NCBI GenBank assembly: GCA_958418815.1
Contig: CATZGB010000047.1
Location: forward strand, 1 to 17,885
Length of the DNA: 17,885 nucleotides
Reading direction: 5' to 3'
DNA from: an uncultured Bacteroidales bacterium
GTDB taxonomy: Bacteria; Bacteroidota; Bacteroidia; Bacteroidales; Muribaculaceae
The notes under the pieces are model-generated. The model made no database searches. It was not told the DNA's origin and worked only from the letters and a program-made list of their open reading frames with translations. The first letter of the stretch is position 1. The number at the start of each line of letters is the position of its first letter. Positions 7,732 through 14,800 of the stretch are shown piece by piece. Made by a program: the position numbers and the translations under genes.

Positions 7732-9588
7732 TTACAGTTCTAACTCTTTATAAGGGAAAACGTATATTCTCGGAACAGTGGTTTCAGGAGGCATTTCTCC
7801 TAATCCAGTGTCAATTTTAATAAGTGGCTTTACAACAACAGAATCCCAGTTCCAATCCCATAGTTGAGAAACGAGTTCGTCTATTTTTTCTTCTAAAGCT
7901 CCACGCTTGCGATACATTTCCTTGAAAAATTCTTTTGATGCCGGGCCAACAAATGTGCATGGCATAAGCACTGCATCCTCAATAATAGCCAAGACTTTAT
8001 CGCCCGGAGAAAATGCGCATTTTTCTTGATAATTGTTACCGTCCAGCTCGTGCTCACCCTCGGTATATACGGAGTGTTCAGTGAAGTCGGGATTATATAC
8101 CACGCATATCTCCGGTGCCATATCATCATCTGACTCAATAGAGTAGCCGAGCAAACGATTAGGGGCATAAACTACATGCCTCAGCGCAAAATCTGCGTCC
8201 TTCCAGCATTGGAACTCACCAAGGCTTCTATCATCAAGAGACCAGTATTGCAGCCCTTTGGGATTATCTATGGTCTTGTGATATCTTTTAGGCTTATCGT
8301 AAGCAAAAATATTAGCTTCAGTAATGTCAAACCACGAATCTCTTATAGCCGCGAAATACTCCCCGTCGTTAAGAAGAATCACAGGACATTTATCGCAGAA
8401 TAAATCTGCGAAAGCTCGTGGATTATCAGTGTGTATAGGAATAATGGCTTTAGGATCCAGCTCTGTAATTAACTCATCGAGACTCTTCATGTCGCAGTGT
8501 CCGCTGGTGTGCATATACCTATAATCATCGCCGACAGATTTTGCAAGAGCAGGATTATAAGCTGCTTTCGACTCATCGAGGTATCCGTTCCACATAGAGA
8601 GGTATTTTACACTGCCTTCATCCGGAAGTTGATTAAGCAAATTATCAAACCGCTCTCCCTGTCTTGCAACAATCACATAACCATGTTCCGATACGAAATC
8701 TATAAATTTATCATTGGCAATAAATTCAGTTCCTCGTTGTATAAGCTTCTGAGGCTTTTTACCTTCGATGTAATTATACAGGGACGATTTCCCCCAGATT
8801 TTATCTCGTCCGGCTACTATATCCATAATACGCTTCTGATAGGCATCGACATAAAACGGACGGTTTGCTCTGATAGCGGCATGATACAGACCAAACAAGC
8901 GGTCTATATTGGTTGACGATACATAGACCACATTATATTTGTTCTCGGTGAACGCTTTTTCAAACTCCATCTGGAGTTCATGCTCCGACATGAGAGCAGT
9001 ATCAGGTCTATTAACATTTGTCGCTTCACAGACAACATAATCCACTCTCTCTACATATCTTTCAATAACCGTTGACAACTTTCCGCTACGGAAACCGTGT
9101 TTGCGAAAATCGCCTGAATGAAACACTTTCAGTTCTTTAGCCTCAATGCAGAACGCATAGGCATCAAAAGCTGAATGGTCTACTACTATTGGAATAATAT
9201 CAAATTCGCCAAAAGTGAAATGTTTTCTGGGGACGAAGGTGTTGACATTGTTAAGACGCTCGGCCATCTTACGATGCTCTTCACTTACTGTGCATAAATG
9301 ATTTGCAAGTTCTGAAGCTATTTCTTTAGCCATCTTGCCCATATATATGGGAAGTTCTGCCGGTAGTTCGGTAATTTTACCGATATGATCGCCGTGATAG
9401 TGCGTGATTAACAAGGCACTTTTTCGTATATCGCCAAAAGTCAGTCCATCTATCTCCAACTTTTGGTCGGACATAGGTGTGCCCGGTAACTGTTCGCCGT
9501 AATCAACAAACAGCTTCCACCCATTAGACTCGTATTCGGTCACGCAACCTCCTATCTGATTGGAGCCGCGATGAACTGTGATTTTCAT
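7732..9588 (-). CDS. RNase J-like beta-CASP metallo-beta-lactamase protein with a C-terminal extension
   Basis: This 618-residue protein has metallo-beta-lactamase motif I D29 in LFVDYGE and motif II HYHGDH at 63-68. Motif III is H138 in DHSAFD and motif IV is D160 in HSGDF. CEATN and a later MSEHE resemble the DSTN and MSE segment of RNase J. HTSGH followed by a PIHTD motif fits beta-CASP motifs B and C. It is therefore probably a zinc-dependent ribonuclease or nucleic-acid processing enzyme. About 200 residues follow the catalytic core; they are unlike the usual RNase J C-terminal domain as far as I can tell, and are rich in Trp and acidic residues. It overlaps the upstream nuclease gene by ATGA and lies 12 nt before the FtsZ-like gene. 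Confidence 0.87.
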   Translation of the reverse strand: MKITVHRGSNQIGGCVTEYESNGWKLFVDYGEQLPGTPMSDQKLEIDGLTFGDIRKSALLITHYHGDHIGKITELPAELPIYMGKMAKEIASELANHLCTVSEEHRKMAERLNNVNTFVPRKHFTFGEFDIIPIVVDHSAFDAYAFCIEAKELKVFHSGDFRKHGFRSGKLSTVIERYVERVDYVVCEATNVNRPDTALMSEHELQMEFEKAFTENKYNVVYVSSTNIDRLFGLYHAAIRANRPFYVDAYQKRIMDIVAGRDKIWGKSSLYNYIEGKKPQKLIQRGTEFIANDKFIDFVSEHGYVIVARQGERFDNLLNQLPDEGSVKYLSMWNGYLDESKAAYNPALAKSVGDDYRYMHTSGHCDMKSLDELITELDPKAIIPIHTDNPRAFADLFCDKCPVILLNDGEYFAAIRDSWFDITEANIFAYDKPKRYHKTIDNPKGLQYWSLDDRSLGEFQCWKDADFALRHVVYAPNRLLGYSIESDDDMAPEICVVYNPDFTEHSVYTEGEHELDGNNYQEKCAFSPGDKVLAIIEDAVLMPCTFVGPASKEFFKEMYRKRGALEEKIDELVSQLWDWNWDSVVVKPLIKIDTGLGEMPPETTVPRIYVFPYKELEL

Positions 9589-10526
9589 TCTGTTAGATGT
9601 GATATGTTATAAATTTCAAATCTTATGTCAAAGCTATTAGCGTTTAGTATTTCAAGAATAGTATCCTTCAACATTGGAGATTCAAGTAACGGATGCAGAC
9701 GTGGGGCTGCGAAATAACCGATGATACTTTTAATATCCTTGTTAGTCACAGCATTGACAAAATACTTAAAATGGCGGTACGATTTGACGTTACTTACATC
9801 GGGGTATTTAATTAGTCCATCTACTATGTTTTTTATAGTGCAAACATAGAACATCAGTTCAGAGATTATCCCAATCGCTTCATTGCCTTTTACCTTCAAC
9901 TCATAAATACGCATCGTGTCATTGTCAAGTTGCCATAAGTCAATTTGGCTTGCACCTCTGGGTGTCAAAGTATTTTCTTTAGCTACTTTTCCATTGCGGA
10001 AAAGCCCCACCGGGAGTTGCTCGTCAGTAATTGGGCAATCCTTCTCCCAAAGTTCAACGAGTTTCCTTTCCAGCACAGCTTCCGGTTTTTTATTCGGTTC
10101 TGTTACAGGATTACAGTTTCTCTGCGGAAAATTAACTACGATGGTATTACTTTCAAGCAGTTCCAGCATTTTGTTCACCTCCAACGTCCGCTCTTTAGCG
10201 ATATAAAACCACGAGTATGCCTGCTTGAAATTCGACACACGCATTATAAAACGATTATAATGGGCTTGTTGAGCAGTCTTTTTTTCAGCATTAAATATAG
10301 GATTTTCCCAATCAAGAATGACTTTCTGAATATTTGGCAATGCTGACCTTAACATTATTGCCCAACCTTCAAATGCAGATTCGTCAGTCTGCATATTTGC
10401 GACCACACCGCGTCCTCCTAACTTGATGAAGAGACAATCGTCAGCGGTCTCGAATAATATTCGAGTTGGGAGTTTTGCCGATGGCAAGGTTGTCCTCAAG
10501 TATTCTAAAATTTGTTTATCATTCAT
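9585..10526 (-). CDS. Putative PD-(D/E)XK-type nuclease
   Basis: This 313-residue protein has no obvious family name. The region from about 152 to 230 looks like a PD-(D/E)XK nuclease core: a helix with E153 (LERKL), SQIDLWQL with D196, and a strand RIYELKVK with E209-x-K211. A helix (EAIGIISELMFYV) follows, as is usual in this fold. The N-terminal 150 residues are of unknown type; the C-terminal part contains RHFKYFVNAV and no recognised motif. Its stop overlaps the start of the beta-CASP gene (ATGA), and it begins 16 nt after the 238-aa gene. Cleavage of DNA or RNA together with the beta-CASP protein is plausible but inferred. Confidence 0.65.
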   Translation of the reverse strand: MNDKQILEYLRTTLPSAKLPTRILFETADDCLFIKLGGRGVVANMQTDESAFEGWAIMLRSALPNIQKVILDWENPIFNAEKKTAQQAHYNRFIMRVSNFKQAYSWFYIAKERTLEVNKMLELLESNTIVVNFPQRNCNPVTEPNKKPEAVLERKLVELWEKDCPITDEQLPVGLFRNGKVAKENTLTPRGASQIDLWQLDNDTMRIYELKVKGNEAIGIISELMFYVCTIKNIVDGLIKYPDVSNVKSYRHFKYFVNAVTNKDIKSIIGYFAAPRLHPLLESPMLKDTILEILNANSFDIRFEIYNISHLTE

Positions 10527-10542
10527 ATTATAGGCAGATTAT

Positions 10543-11259
10543 TCAACAATTACAAATGTAGTGATTTTCAGTGGGTTTACAGAGCAGTTTGTTGTAATTC
10601 GCCATACCGAGGATTGATTTTAGTTCATCCTCGGTGATGAAGTCGCCAGTGTCTCCGGCACAGGTGTTCCATCTCGAAGTGATTGAAACGATTTTGTTTT
10701 CAAGGCTGATTTCAACTGCGATGAGAGAATAACCGAAACGGTCACGAGGGAAACCGAATCCCGGAATACAAGGCACATCCCACCACTCTCCGTTGCCACA
10801 AAAGTAGAAACGGTTGCCATTGGCGGTATAAGCATTGAATGAATCTTCTGAAATAACGATACACCAAGATGTCATATCGAGATATTGCCGAGCCTCAGAA
10901 TAACTTCCAATATAACCGACTGTATAGTCAAATTCAATCTTTGGCTCTTCAACTGGAGCGATAGGTGCCATTCCTATGATTTCACAAACCGTTTCAGGGG
11001 AAGCCCCATTGAAAATGTTGTCGAAAAAGTCAAAACCGGGTGTCTGGTCAATTACCTTTAGAATAAGTCGAACACGACCTACATCATCGGGATTGTTGAT
11101 GTTGATAAATCCCGCAAGATTCCATTTCAATATGCCTATAGCAAATTTTGACAATCGGCTATTAAGTTCAGGAAACAATGCGAGATAGTTGTCAACCTCG
11201 CTCTCTGATCCAAGCTCGGCAAACCACCATGCAATTTCTTTTCTGTATTGTTCTTCCAT
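10543..11259 (-). CDS. Hypothetical protein, first gene of the middle cassette
   Basis: This 238-residue soluble protein matches no family I can name. An N-terminal helical part (MEEQYRKEIAWWFAELG) precedes a C-terminal part rich in aromatic residues: TSWCIVISEDSFNAYT, RFYFCGNGEWW, then PGFGFPRDRFGYSLIAVE and SITSRWN. The end is cysteine-containing (HYICNC). There is no signal peptide or membrane segment. It is first in the cassette and has a candidate promoter directly upstream. It may be the sensor or regulatory part of the cassette, but nothing in the sequence proves this. Confidence 0.75.
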   Translation of the reverse strand: MEEQYRKEIAWWFAELGSESEVDNYLALFPELNSRLSKFAIGILKWNLAGFININNPDDVGRVRLILKVIDQTPGFDFFDNIFNGASPETVCEIIGMAPIAPVEEPKIEFDYTVGYIGSYSEARQYLDMTSWCIVISEDSFNAYTANGNRFYFCGNGEWWDVPCIPGFGFPRDRFGYSLIAVEISLENKIVSITSRWNTCAGDTGDFITEDELKSILGMANYNKLLCKPTENHYICNC

Positions 11260-11264
11260 AATTA

Positions 11265-11277
11265 CGATGCAAAGTTA
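11265..11277 (-). promoter_or_regulatory. Candidate promoter (-7 box) of the middle cassette
   Basis: TAACTTTG (11270-11277, minus strand) fits TAnnTTTG and is followed by CATCG. The whole 13-nt TAACTTTGCATCG recurs exactly upstream of rtcB. No clear TTG is found 19-20 nt upstream, and the start would lie only about 5 nt before the ATG at 11259, giving a nearly leaderless message. Confidence 0.4.
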
Positions 11278-11281
11278 ATAA

Positions 11282-11310
11282 TGTGGTGTCCCATTTTTCG
11301 AGACACCACA
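11282..11310. terminator. Hairpin terminator between the SLOG gene and the middle cassette
   Basis: TGTGGTGTC (11282-11290) pairs perfectly with GACACCACA (11302-11310) around an 11-nt loop. The hairpin starts 6 bases past the last stop codon of the extended SLOG frame on the minus strand, so it probably ends that transcript. The T-rich tract (AAAATTTTT) lies on the plus-strand side, so the structure is better as a plus-strand terminator, and on the minus strand the tail is only ATTATTAA. Confidence 0.45.
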
Positions 11311-11316
11311 AAATTT

Positions 11317-11667
11317 TTAGAGGTTTACGACTATGACACGCCGACCGAGTCGTTGCGCCTCTTTGATGGAATGATAAGTTCCGTTGGACTATGCAGATGA
11401 GAACGCGATTACAGTAGTAGCCTCTTTGACAATCTGAGTATTTCGCTTCTGTGTCGCATATCGTCCATAGACGTTATACTGCGGAGCGAACTCCATGTAG
11501 GGCTTGTGATGGTGAGCCGCGAATAATTTGGCGAAAGTGTCAACTCCTTTTGCTCCACCTGAGATTACCATCTGAATCTCTTCAGGATTGATTTTGTTGA
11601 GTAGGAGTTTCTCCCACTCCTGATAGGTCACACCCGGATTGCGAGTGCCAACGATTGCTAGTTTCAT
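11317..11667 (-). pseudogene. SLOG-domain (DprA/YspA-like) protein gene with an in-frame amber codon
   Basis: The frame from the ATG at 11667 gives 92 residues (MKLAIVGTRNPGV, ISGGAKGVDTFAKLFA, YATQKRNTQIVKEATTVIAF) that match a small Rossmann-like SLOG protein. It stops at TAG (11389-11391). The same frame continues for 23 codons (SNGTYHSIKEAQRLG, then RRVIVVNL) to a TAA at 11317-11319. That continuation is exactly the missing C-terminal part of the fold, giving 116 codons in total. One base change (for example CAG to TAG) would explain the stop. The gene could be a recent nonsense mutant, be read through by an amber suppressor, or contain a sequencing error. SLOG proteins bind nucleotides or their derivatives, often in conflict systems. 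Confidence 0.75.
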
Positions 11668-11850
11668 CCTTTTTCTTTTAATGTTGGTACTCCTCTTTAA
11701 TACGATGAGGGATTTTAACTAAATGTGAATATCTGTTAAAACACATCGAATTTTAATGTTTTTAGATTCTACCAAAGCGCGTTATAGCGTATATCTCAGA
11801 GATTTATAAATTAAGAACATTTAACACACAGCAAAACTTTATGCTATACC

Positions 11851-11942
11851 GCAAAATGCGCCACCCTTGGTGTAATTTTGCGCTCATGAAAGAATGTCGT
11901 GATAATTTCTTAGTGCGCAAAATGACTGCGCAACGACATTCT
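11851..11942. repeat. Nested inverted repeats upstream of rtcB
   Basis: Four perfect inverted pairs overlap here: GCAAAAT 11851-11857 with ATTTTGC 11875-11881; ATTTTGCGC 11875-11883 with GCGCAAAAT 11915-11923; AGAATGTCGT 11891-11900 with ACGACATTCT 11933-11942; and two self-complementary TGCGCA boxes at 11914-11919 and 11927-11932. They end at the -7 box of rtcB, a position suited to operators. If transcribed from further upstream, the second and third pairs interlock like a pseudoknot. Confidence 0.65.
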
Positions 11943-11954
11943 AACTTTGCATCG
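11942..11954 (+). promoter_or_regulatory. Candidate promoter (-7 box) of rtcB
   Basis: TAACTTTG at 11942-11949 fits TAnnTTTG. Transcription would begin near 11956, about 20 nt before the ATG at 11976. There is no TTG at the usual -33 place, where the TGCGCA boxes lie instead, which may mean that an activator is needed. Confidence 0.5.
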
Positions 11955-11975
11955 AAATATTAAAAACATCAGAAT

Positions 11976-13268
11976 ATGAAGATAATAGAAGGACATGACG
12001 TAAAGATATTTACGGACAACATCGAGGAGAATGCCTTGGAACAGATCAAGGAACTGCTTTCGATTGACGTATTTTCCGACAAGAAGATACGAATCATGCC
12101 TGACGTTCACGCCGGGGCAGGTTGCGTTATAGGGTTTACCGGTGACCTCGGCGACAAGGTCATTCCTAATATAGTTGGCGTTGACATCGGTTGCGGTATG
12201 CGCATCCTCAATCTCGGCAAACTCTCCGAGATTGACTTTCACGCATTCCACGAGCATATCCGTGGCAATGTGCCTTCGGGTATGATTGTGCGTGAGGATC
12301 GTTTCGGTTTCAAGCCTCTTGTCGGCGAGGAAATGGAAATCTACCGAGAGGCAAAGCAACTTGTGACCGAACTTTACTGCTATCGTGAGCTTAAAGACTC
12401 GGGACGTATCAATAAGGCTATCGGATCGCTCGGAGGCGGCAACCATTTCATTGAACTTGACAAGGACGATGAAGATAATGTTTACCTTGTGATACATACC
12501 GGTTCGCGTAACCTCGGCAAGCAGGTTGCCGACATCTATCAGGCAAAAGCTGTGAAGCATCTTACCGACGGAGCTGACGAGTTTGAAGAAACAATCAAAC
12601 GCACCATTGAGGAGTACAAGGTGGCAGGTCGTCGGTCTGAATTGCAGAGCGTCATTAAGAAGATGCGTAAAGAACATCAGGACGCAGAGCCGAATTTTCC
12701 TGCCGATCTATGTTATGTCGAAGGAGAAGGGCGAGAGTATTATCTCCATGATATGCGACTCTGCCAGCGGTGGGCTGTGCTCAACCGTAAGCTTATATCG
12801 CTATTGCTTATGCGGTTCTTTTTCGACAAGCTCAAAAGCGGCAAAGCCGATGACTTCCCCGGCGTAGAGGTGAAAGAAGAATTTGAATCCGTCCACAATT
12901 ATATTAGTGACGAGAATATCATCCGCAAAGGCTCAATCTCCGCCGCCAAGGGTGAGCGTTGCATTATTCCTCTGAATATGCGCGACGGTTCATTGCTTTG
13001 CACCGGCAAGGGTAATCCGGACTGGAACTTCTCGGCACCTCACGGAGCCGGACGTGTATTGAGCCGTACTCAGGCCTACGAGAGAATCACGATGGAGGAC
13101 TTCGAGGCATCCATGAAGGGTATCTATTCGGAGTCGGTCAACGACTTCACCCGTGATGAATCGCCTATGGTCTATAAACCGGCCGAGGAAATAATTGCCA
13201 ACATCGGCGACACAGTCACCATCGACACAATCATCCGTCCAATCTTTAACTTCAAGGCATCAAAATGA
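11976..13268 (+). CDS. rtcB: RtcB-type RNA ligase
   Basis: This 430-residue RtcB-family ligase joins 2',3'-cyclic phosphate or 3'-phosphate RNA ends to 5'-hydroxyl ends using GTP and manganese. The sequence shows MPDVHAG at 41-47, VGVDIGCGM at 67-75 with metal ligand C73, GGGNHF with H157, and HTGSRN with H174. It also shows SVHNY with H307 and SAPHGAGR with H356 as the expected guanylylated histidine. The length is close to the bacterial norm (about 400-480) and the frame is intact. It leads a plus-strand operon of small unknown genes, the next starting by ATGA overlap. With nested repeats at its promoter it may be induced by RNA damage; cellular rtcB genes are regulated in other bacteria, but the regulator here is unknown. 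Confidence 0.96.
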   Translation: MKIIEGHDVKIFTDNIEENALEQIKELLSIDVFSDKKIRIMPDVHAGAGCVIGFTGDLGDKVIPNIVGVDIGCGMRILNLGKLSEIDFHAFHEHIRGNVPSGMIVREDRFGFKPLVGEEMEIYREAKQLVTELYCYRELKDSGRINKAIGSLGGGNHFIELDKDDEDNVYLVIHTGSRNLGKQVADIYQAKAVKHLTDGADEFEETIKRTIEEYKVAGRRSELQSVIKKMRKEHQDAEPNFPADLCYVEGEGREYYLHDMRLCQRWAVLNRKLISLLLMRFFFDKLKSGKADDFPGVEVKEEFESVHNYISDENIIRKGSISAAKGERCIIPLNMRDGSLLCTGKGNPDWNFSAPHGAGRVLSRTQAYERITMEDFEASMKGIYSESVNDFTRDESPMVYKPAEEIIANIGDTVTIDTIIRPIFNFKASK

Positions 13269-13681
13269 GTATAAAGTCCATAGCGAACATAATAAATGAT
13301 ACCTTAAACGAATATGAGTCTCCAGAAGAGGCGGGTGAAATATTCTGTATCGGCAATTTCGTACATTCAGAAAGTCGTAAATGTGACGAACTTATGGCTC
13401 AGGCTGCCGCCATATTAGAAGAATATGGTTGGCAAAATGATTTTGCACTATATTTTCATGAGGATAGGATTCAAGTAAGGCTTTATCTCCGAATGGCATA
13501 CGTAGCAAGTTGTTACATTGATGGAACTTGGAGTGAAATAAAGGAGCGTATCCCTTACATTATTCCGTTGTTGTTAGCAGCAACAGAACTCCGAAAGGAG
13601 AAAAATCTCGGCATAATTTGGATTGACCGACAAGTAACAAAGTTGGACTGGTCAAAGCCTGAAAGTTCTATAAGCGAATGA
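13265..13681 (+). CDS. Hypothetical protein in the rtcB operon
   Basis: This 138-residue protein is not recognised. The start overlaps the rtcB stop (ATGA at 13265-13268) and its own stop overlaps the next start, so it is translationally coupled on both sides. A central segment (RLYLRMAYVASCYIDGTWSE) and a C-terminal hydrophobic helix (IPYIIPLLLAATELR) are visible, with no signal peptide. Base composition is more AT-rich than rtcB, suggesting that the small genes may have a different origin from rtcB. Confidence 0.75.
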   Translation: MSIKSIANIINDTLNEYESPEEAGEIFCIGNFVHSESRKCDELMAQAAAILEEYGWQNDFALYFHEDRIQVRLYLRMAYVASCYIDGTWSEIKERIPYIIPLLLAATELRKEKNLGIIWIDRQVTKLDWSKPESSISE

Positions 13682-13914
13682 ATAATAAAACTTTGAATGA
13701 TATGAAAACTATACAATCGCCCGATGGAGTTGCACTCTTGATGGAGAATCTATGGCTTCGTCACAAAGCCGGAATGAAGCAATGCCCATGCAATGTTTTT
13801 ATGGTCGAGTTACCACCGCCGACAGAGGAAGAGCTGGCAGAGTCTCGACAAAAGCCACAGGACAATACTTGCCCGGATGATGACCCTGAAGAACTCTATG
13901 GCGCATGGATTTAA
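13678..13914 (+). CDS. Small hypothetical protein in the rtcB operon
   Basis: This 78-residue protein has no recognised family. It starts with ATGA overlap on the previous gene; an internal ATG at 13702 (MKTIQSPDGV) could also serve and would give 70 residues. A CPCNVFMVELPPPTEEEL segment and an acidic C-terminus with two cysteines are visible. The tight packing of the operon supports it as a real gene. Confidence 0.6.
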   Translation: MNNKTLNDMKTIQSPDGVALLMENLWLRHKAGMKQCPCNVFMVELPPPTEEELAESRQKPQDNTCPDDDPEELYGAWI

Positions 13915-14255
13915 CGAACATGACTAAAGCGGAACGCATCGAAATGATGCGTAAACGTCAGGCATACTTCTCGGCAATAGCTGAGGAGTATGCCTCATTC
14001 GCTGATTTTATAAAAGCGCAGGAGATGTGGATGGCACTTATGGGAGTTGAACTGACAGTATACAGCAAGTATATAACGCTTTATATTCAATTGGATTTTA
14101 CTGAATATGAGCAATACTATATTATAAAATCTGACGAAGGAACACTAACAGTAAGTGATATAATTATGTGGCAAGATGATTATTGCTGTAACAGTTGGAT
14201 GAATATATCGACAGGAGAAGACGCAGATGAAGAGGATATTTCCAGATGTTATTGA
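13905..14255 (+). CDS. Small hypothetical protein in the rtcB operon
   Basis: This protein has 116 residues from the ATG at 13905, or 111 from the ATG at 13920 (MTKAERIEMMRKRQ). The first start overlaps the previous gene by 10 nt; the second would leave a 5-nt gap. An N-terminal amphipathic helix precedes a region of alternating strand-like segments rich in Tyr and Trp (YITLYIQLDFTEYEQYYI), and the C-terminus is acidic. No family recognised and no membrane segment. Confidence 0.65.
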   Translation: MDLTNMTKAERIEMMRKRQAYFSAIAEEYASFADFIKAQEMWMALMGVELTVYSKYITLYIQLDFTEYEQYYIIKSDEGTLTVSDIIMWQDDYCCNSWMNISTGEDADEEDISRCY

Positions 14256-14745
14256 TGCTTATGATAGGCTCGGCGATTTTTATTCTTCTGATGACATCGG
14301 ACTTGAAGTTGCATATAATGAATATGTTAACAGACTCCCAACTTTTCAGGAATTTTTCCAGCGGATAAGTAACAAGAAAGCTTTGGATGCCGGTGCCGAA
14401 ATGGGCATTATATCCTTCGATCATAAATCCTCTAATAAGAAGAAAATCGTAAAACTCAGAAGAATTATGAATCTATTTCGAGTCATCAATCCAAGACTTC
14501 CAAAGCCAAATGATCCGAATCCTTACTTGACAAGTATTTGTTATGGATTTTATGGCTGCAATACTAATGGCACGCCAATCGGTGTCTGGGTTGAATATTT
14601 CGTTAATCCATTGGAAGCTATAGCAGGTTCAAAATTAACTATTGAAGATGATAATCCCTACCAATTAGCAATTGCCTTAGCCGATAATTACCGACGTGGA
14701 AACTGGAAAGAGTTTTGTGAACTTTCAAAAAAATATAACATGTAG
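14227..14745 (+). CDS. Hypothetical protein in the rtcB operon
   Basis: This 172-residue protein overlaps the previous gene by 29 nt. It matches no family I know. The middle contains NPYLTSICYGFYGC followed by TPIGVWVEYFVNPLE, and the C-terminus is helical (NPYQLAIALADNYRRGNWKE). It is AT-rich in comparison with rtcB. It is the last gene before the promoter of the glycosylase-like gene, so it probably closes the first transcription unit, although no terminator hairpin is seen after it. Confidence 0.72.
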   Translation: MKRIFPDVIDAYDRLGDFYSSDDIGLEVAYNEYVNRLPTFQEFFQRISNKKALDAGAEMGIISFDHKSSNKKKIVKLRRIMNLFRVINPRLPKPNDPNPYLTSICYGFYGCNTNGTPIGVWVEYFVNPLEAIAGSKLTIEDDNPYQLAIALADNYRRGNWKEFCELSKKYNM

Positions 14746-14768
14746 CACGGAATGATACAGGTTTTACC

Positions 14769-14776
14769 TATCTTTG
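14769..14776 (+). promoter_or_regulatory. Candidate promoter (-7 box) for the glycosylase-like gene
   Basis: TATCTTTG fits TAnnTTTG and is followed by CATC, as at the two other good boxes in this window. Transcription would start near 14783, about 18 nt before the ATG at 14801. No clear TTG is present at the -33 position. Confidence 0.45.
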
Positions 14777-14800
14777 CATCATCTAAACTTAATTTCACTA

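Larger units (their letters stand above)
11668..11975. other. Divergent intergenic region between the SLOG gene and rtcB
   Basis: This 308-bp AT-rich region contains no credible gene. Its left part shows no match to TAnnTTTG for the minus-strand SLOG gene. Its right part (11851-11949) holds several nested inverted repeats and the rtcB -7 box, described separately. A short palindrome ATCTCAGAGAT lies at 11793-11803. Confidence 0.8.

Noticed and set aside
11910..12677. Long open frame (255 codons) on the minus strand opposite rtcB
   Set aside because: It lies antisense to an intact RtcB gene with all catalytic motifs; the translation is low-complexity hydrophobic and Cys/Leu-rich with no family signature, so it is a codon-usage shadow.
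14774..14800. Upstream ATG for the glycosylase-like gene
   Set aside because: It overlaps the -7 box TATCTTTG (14769-14776) and precedes the expected transcription start; the ATG at 14801 is the better start.
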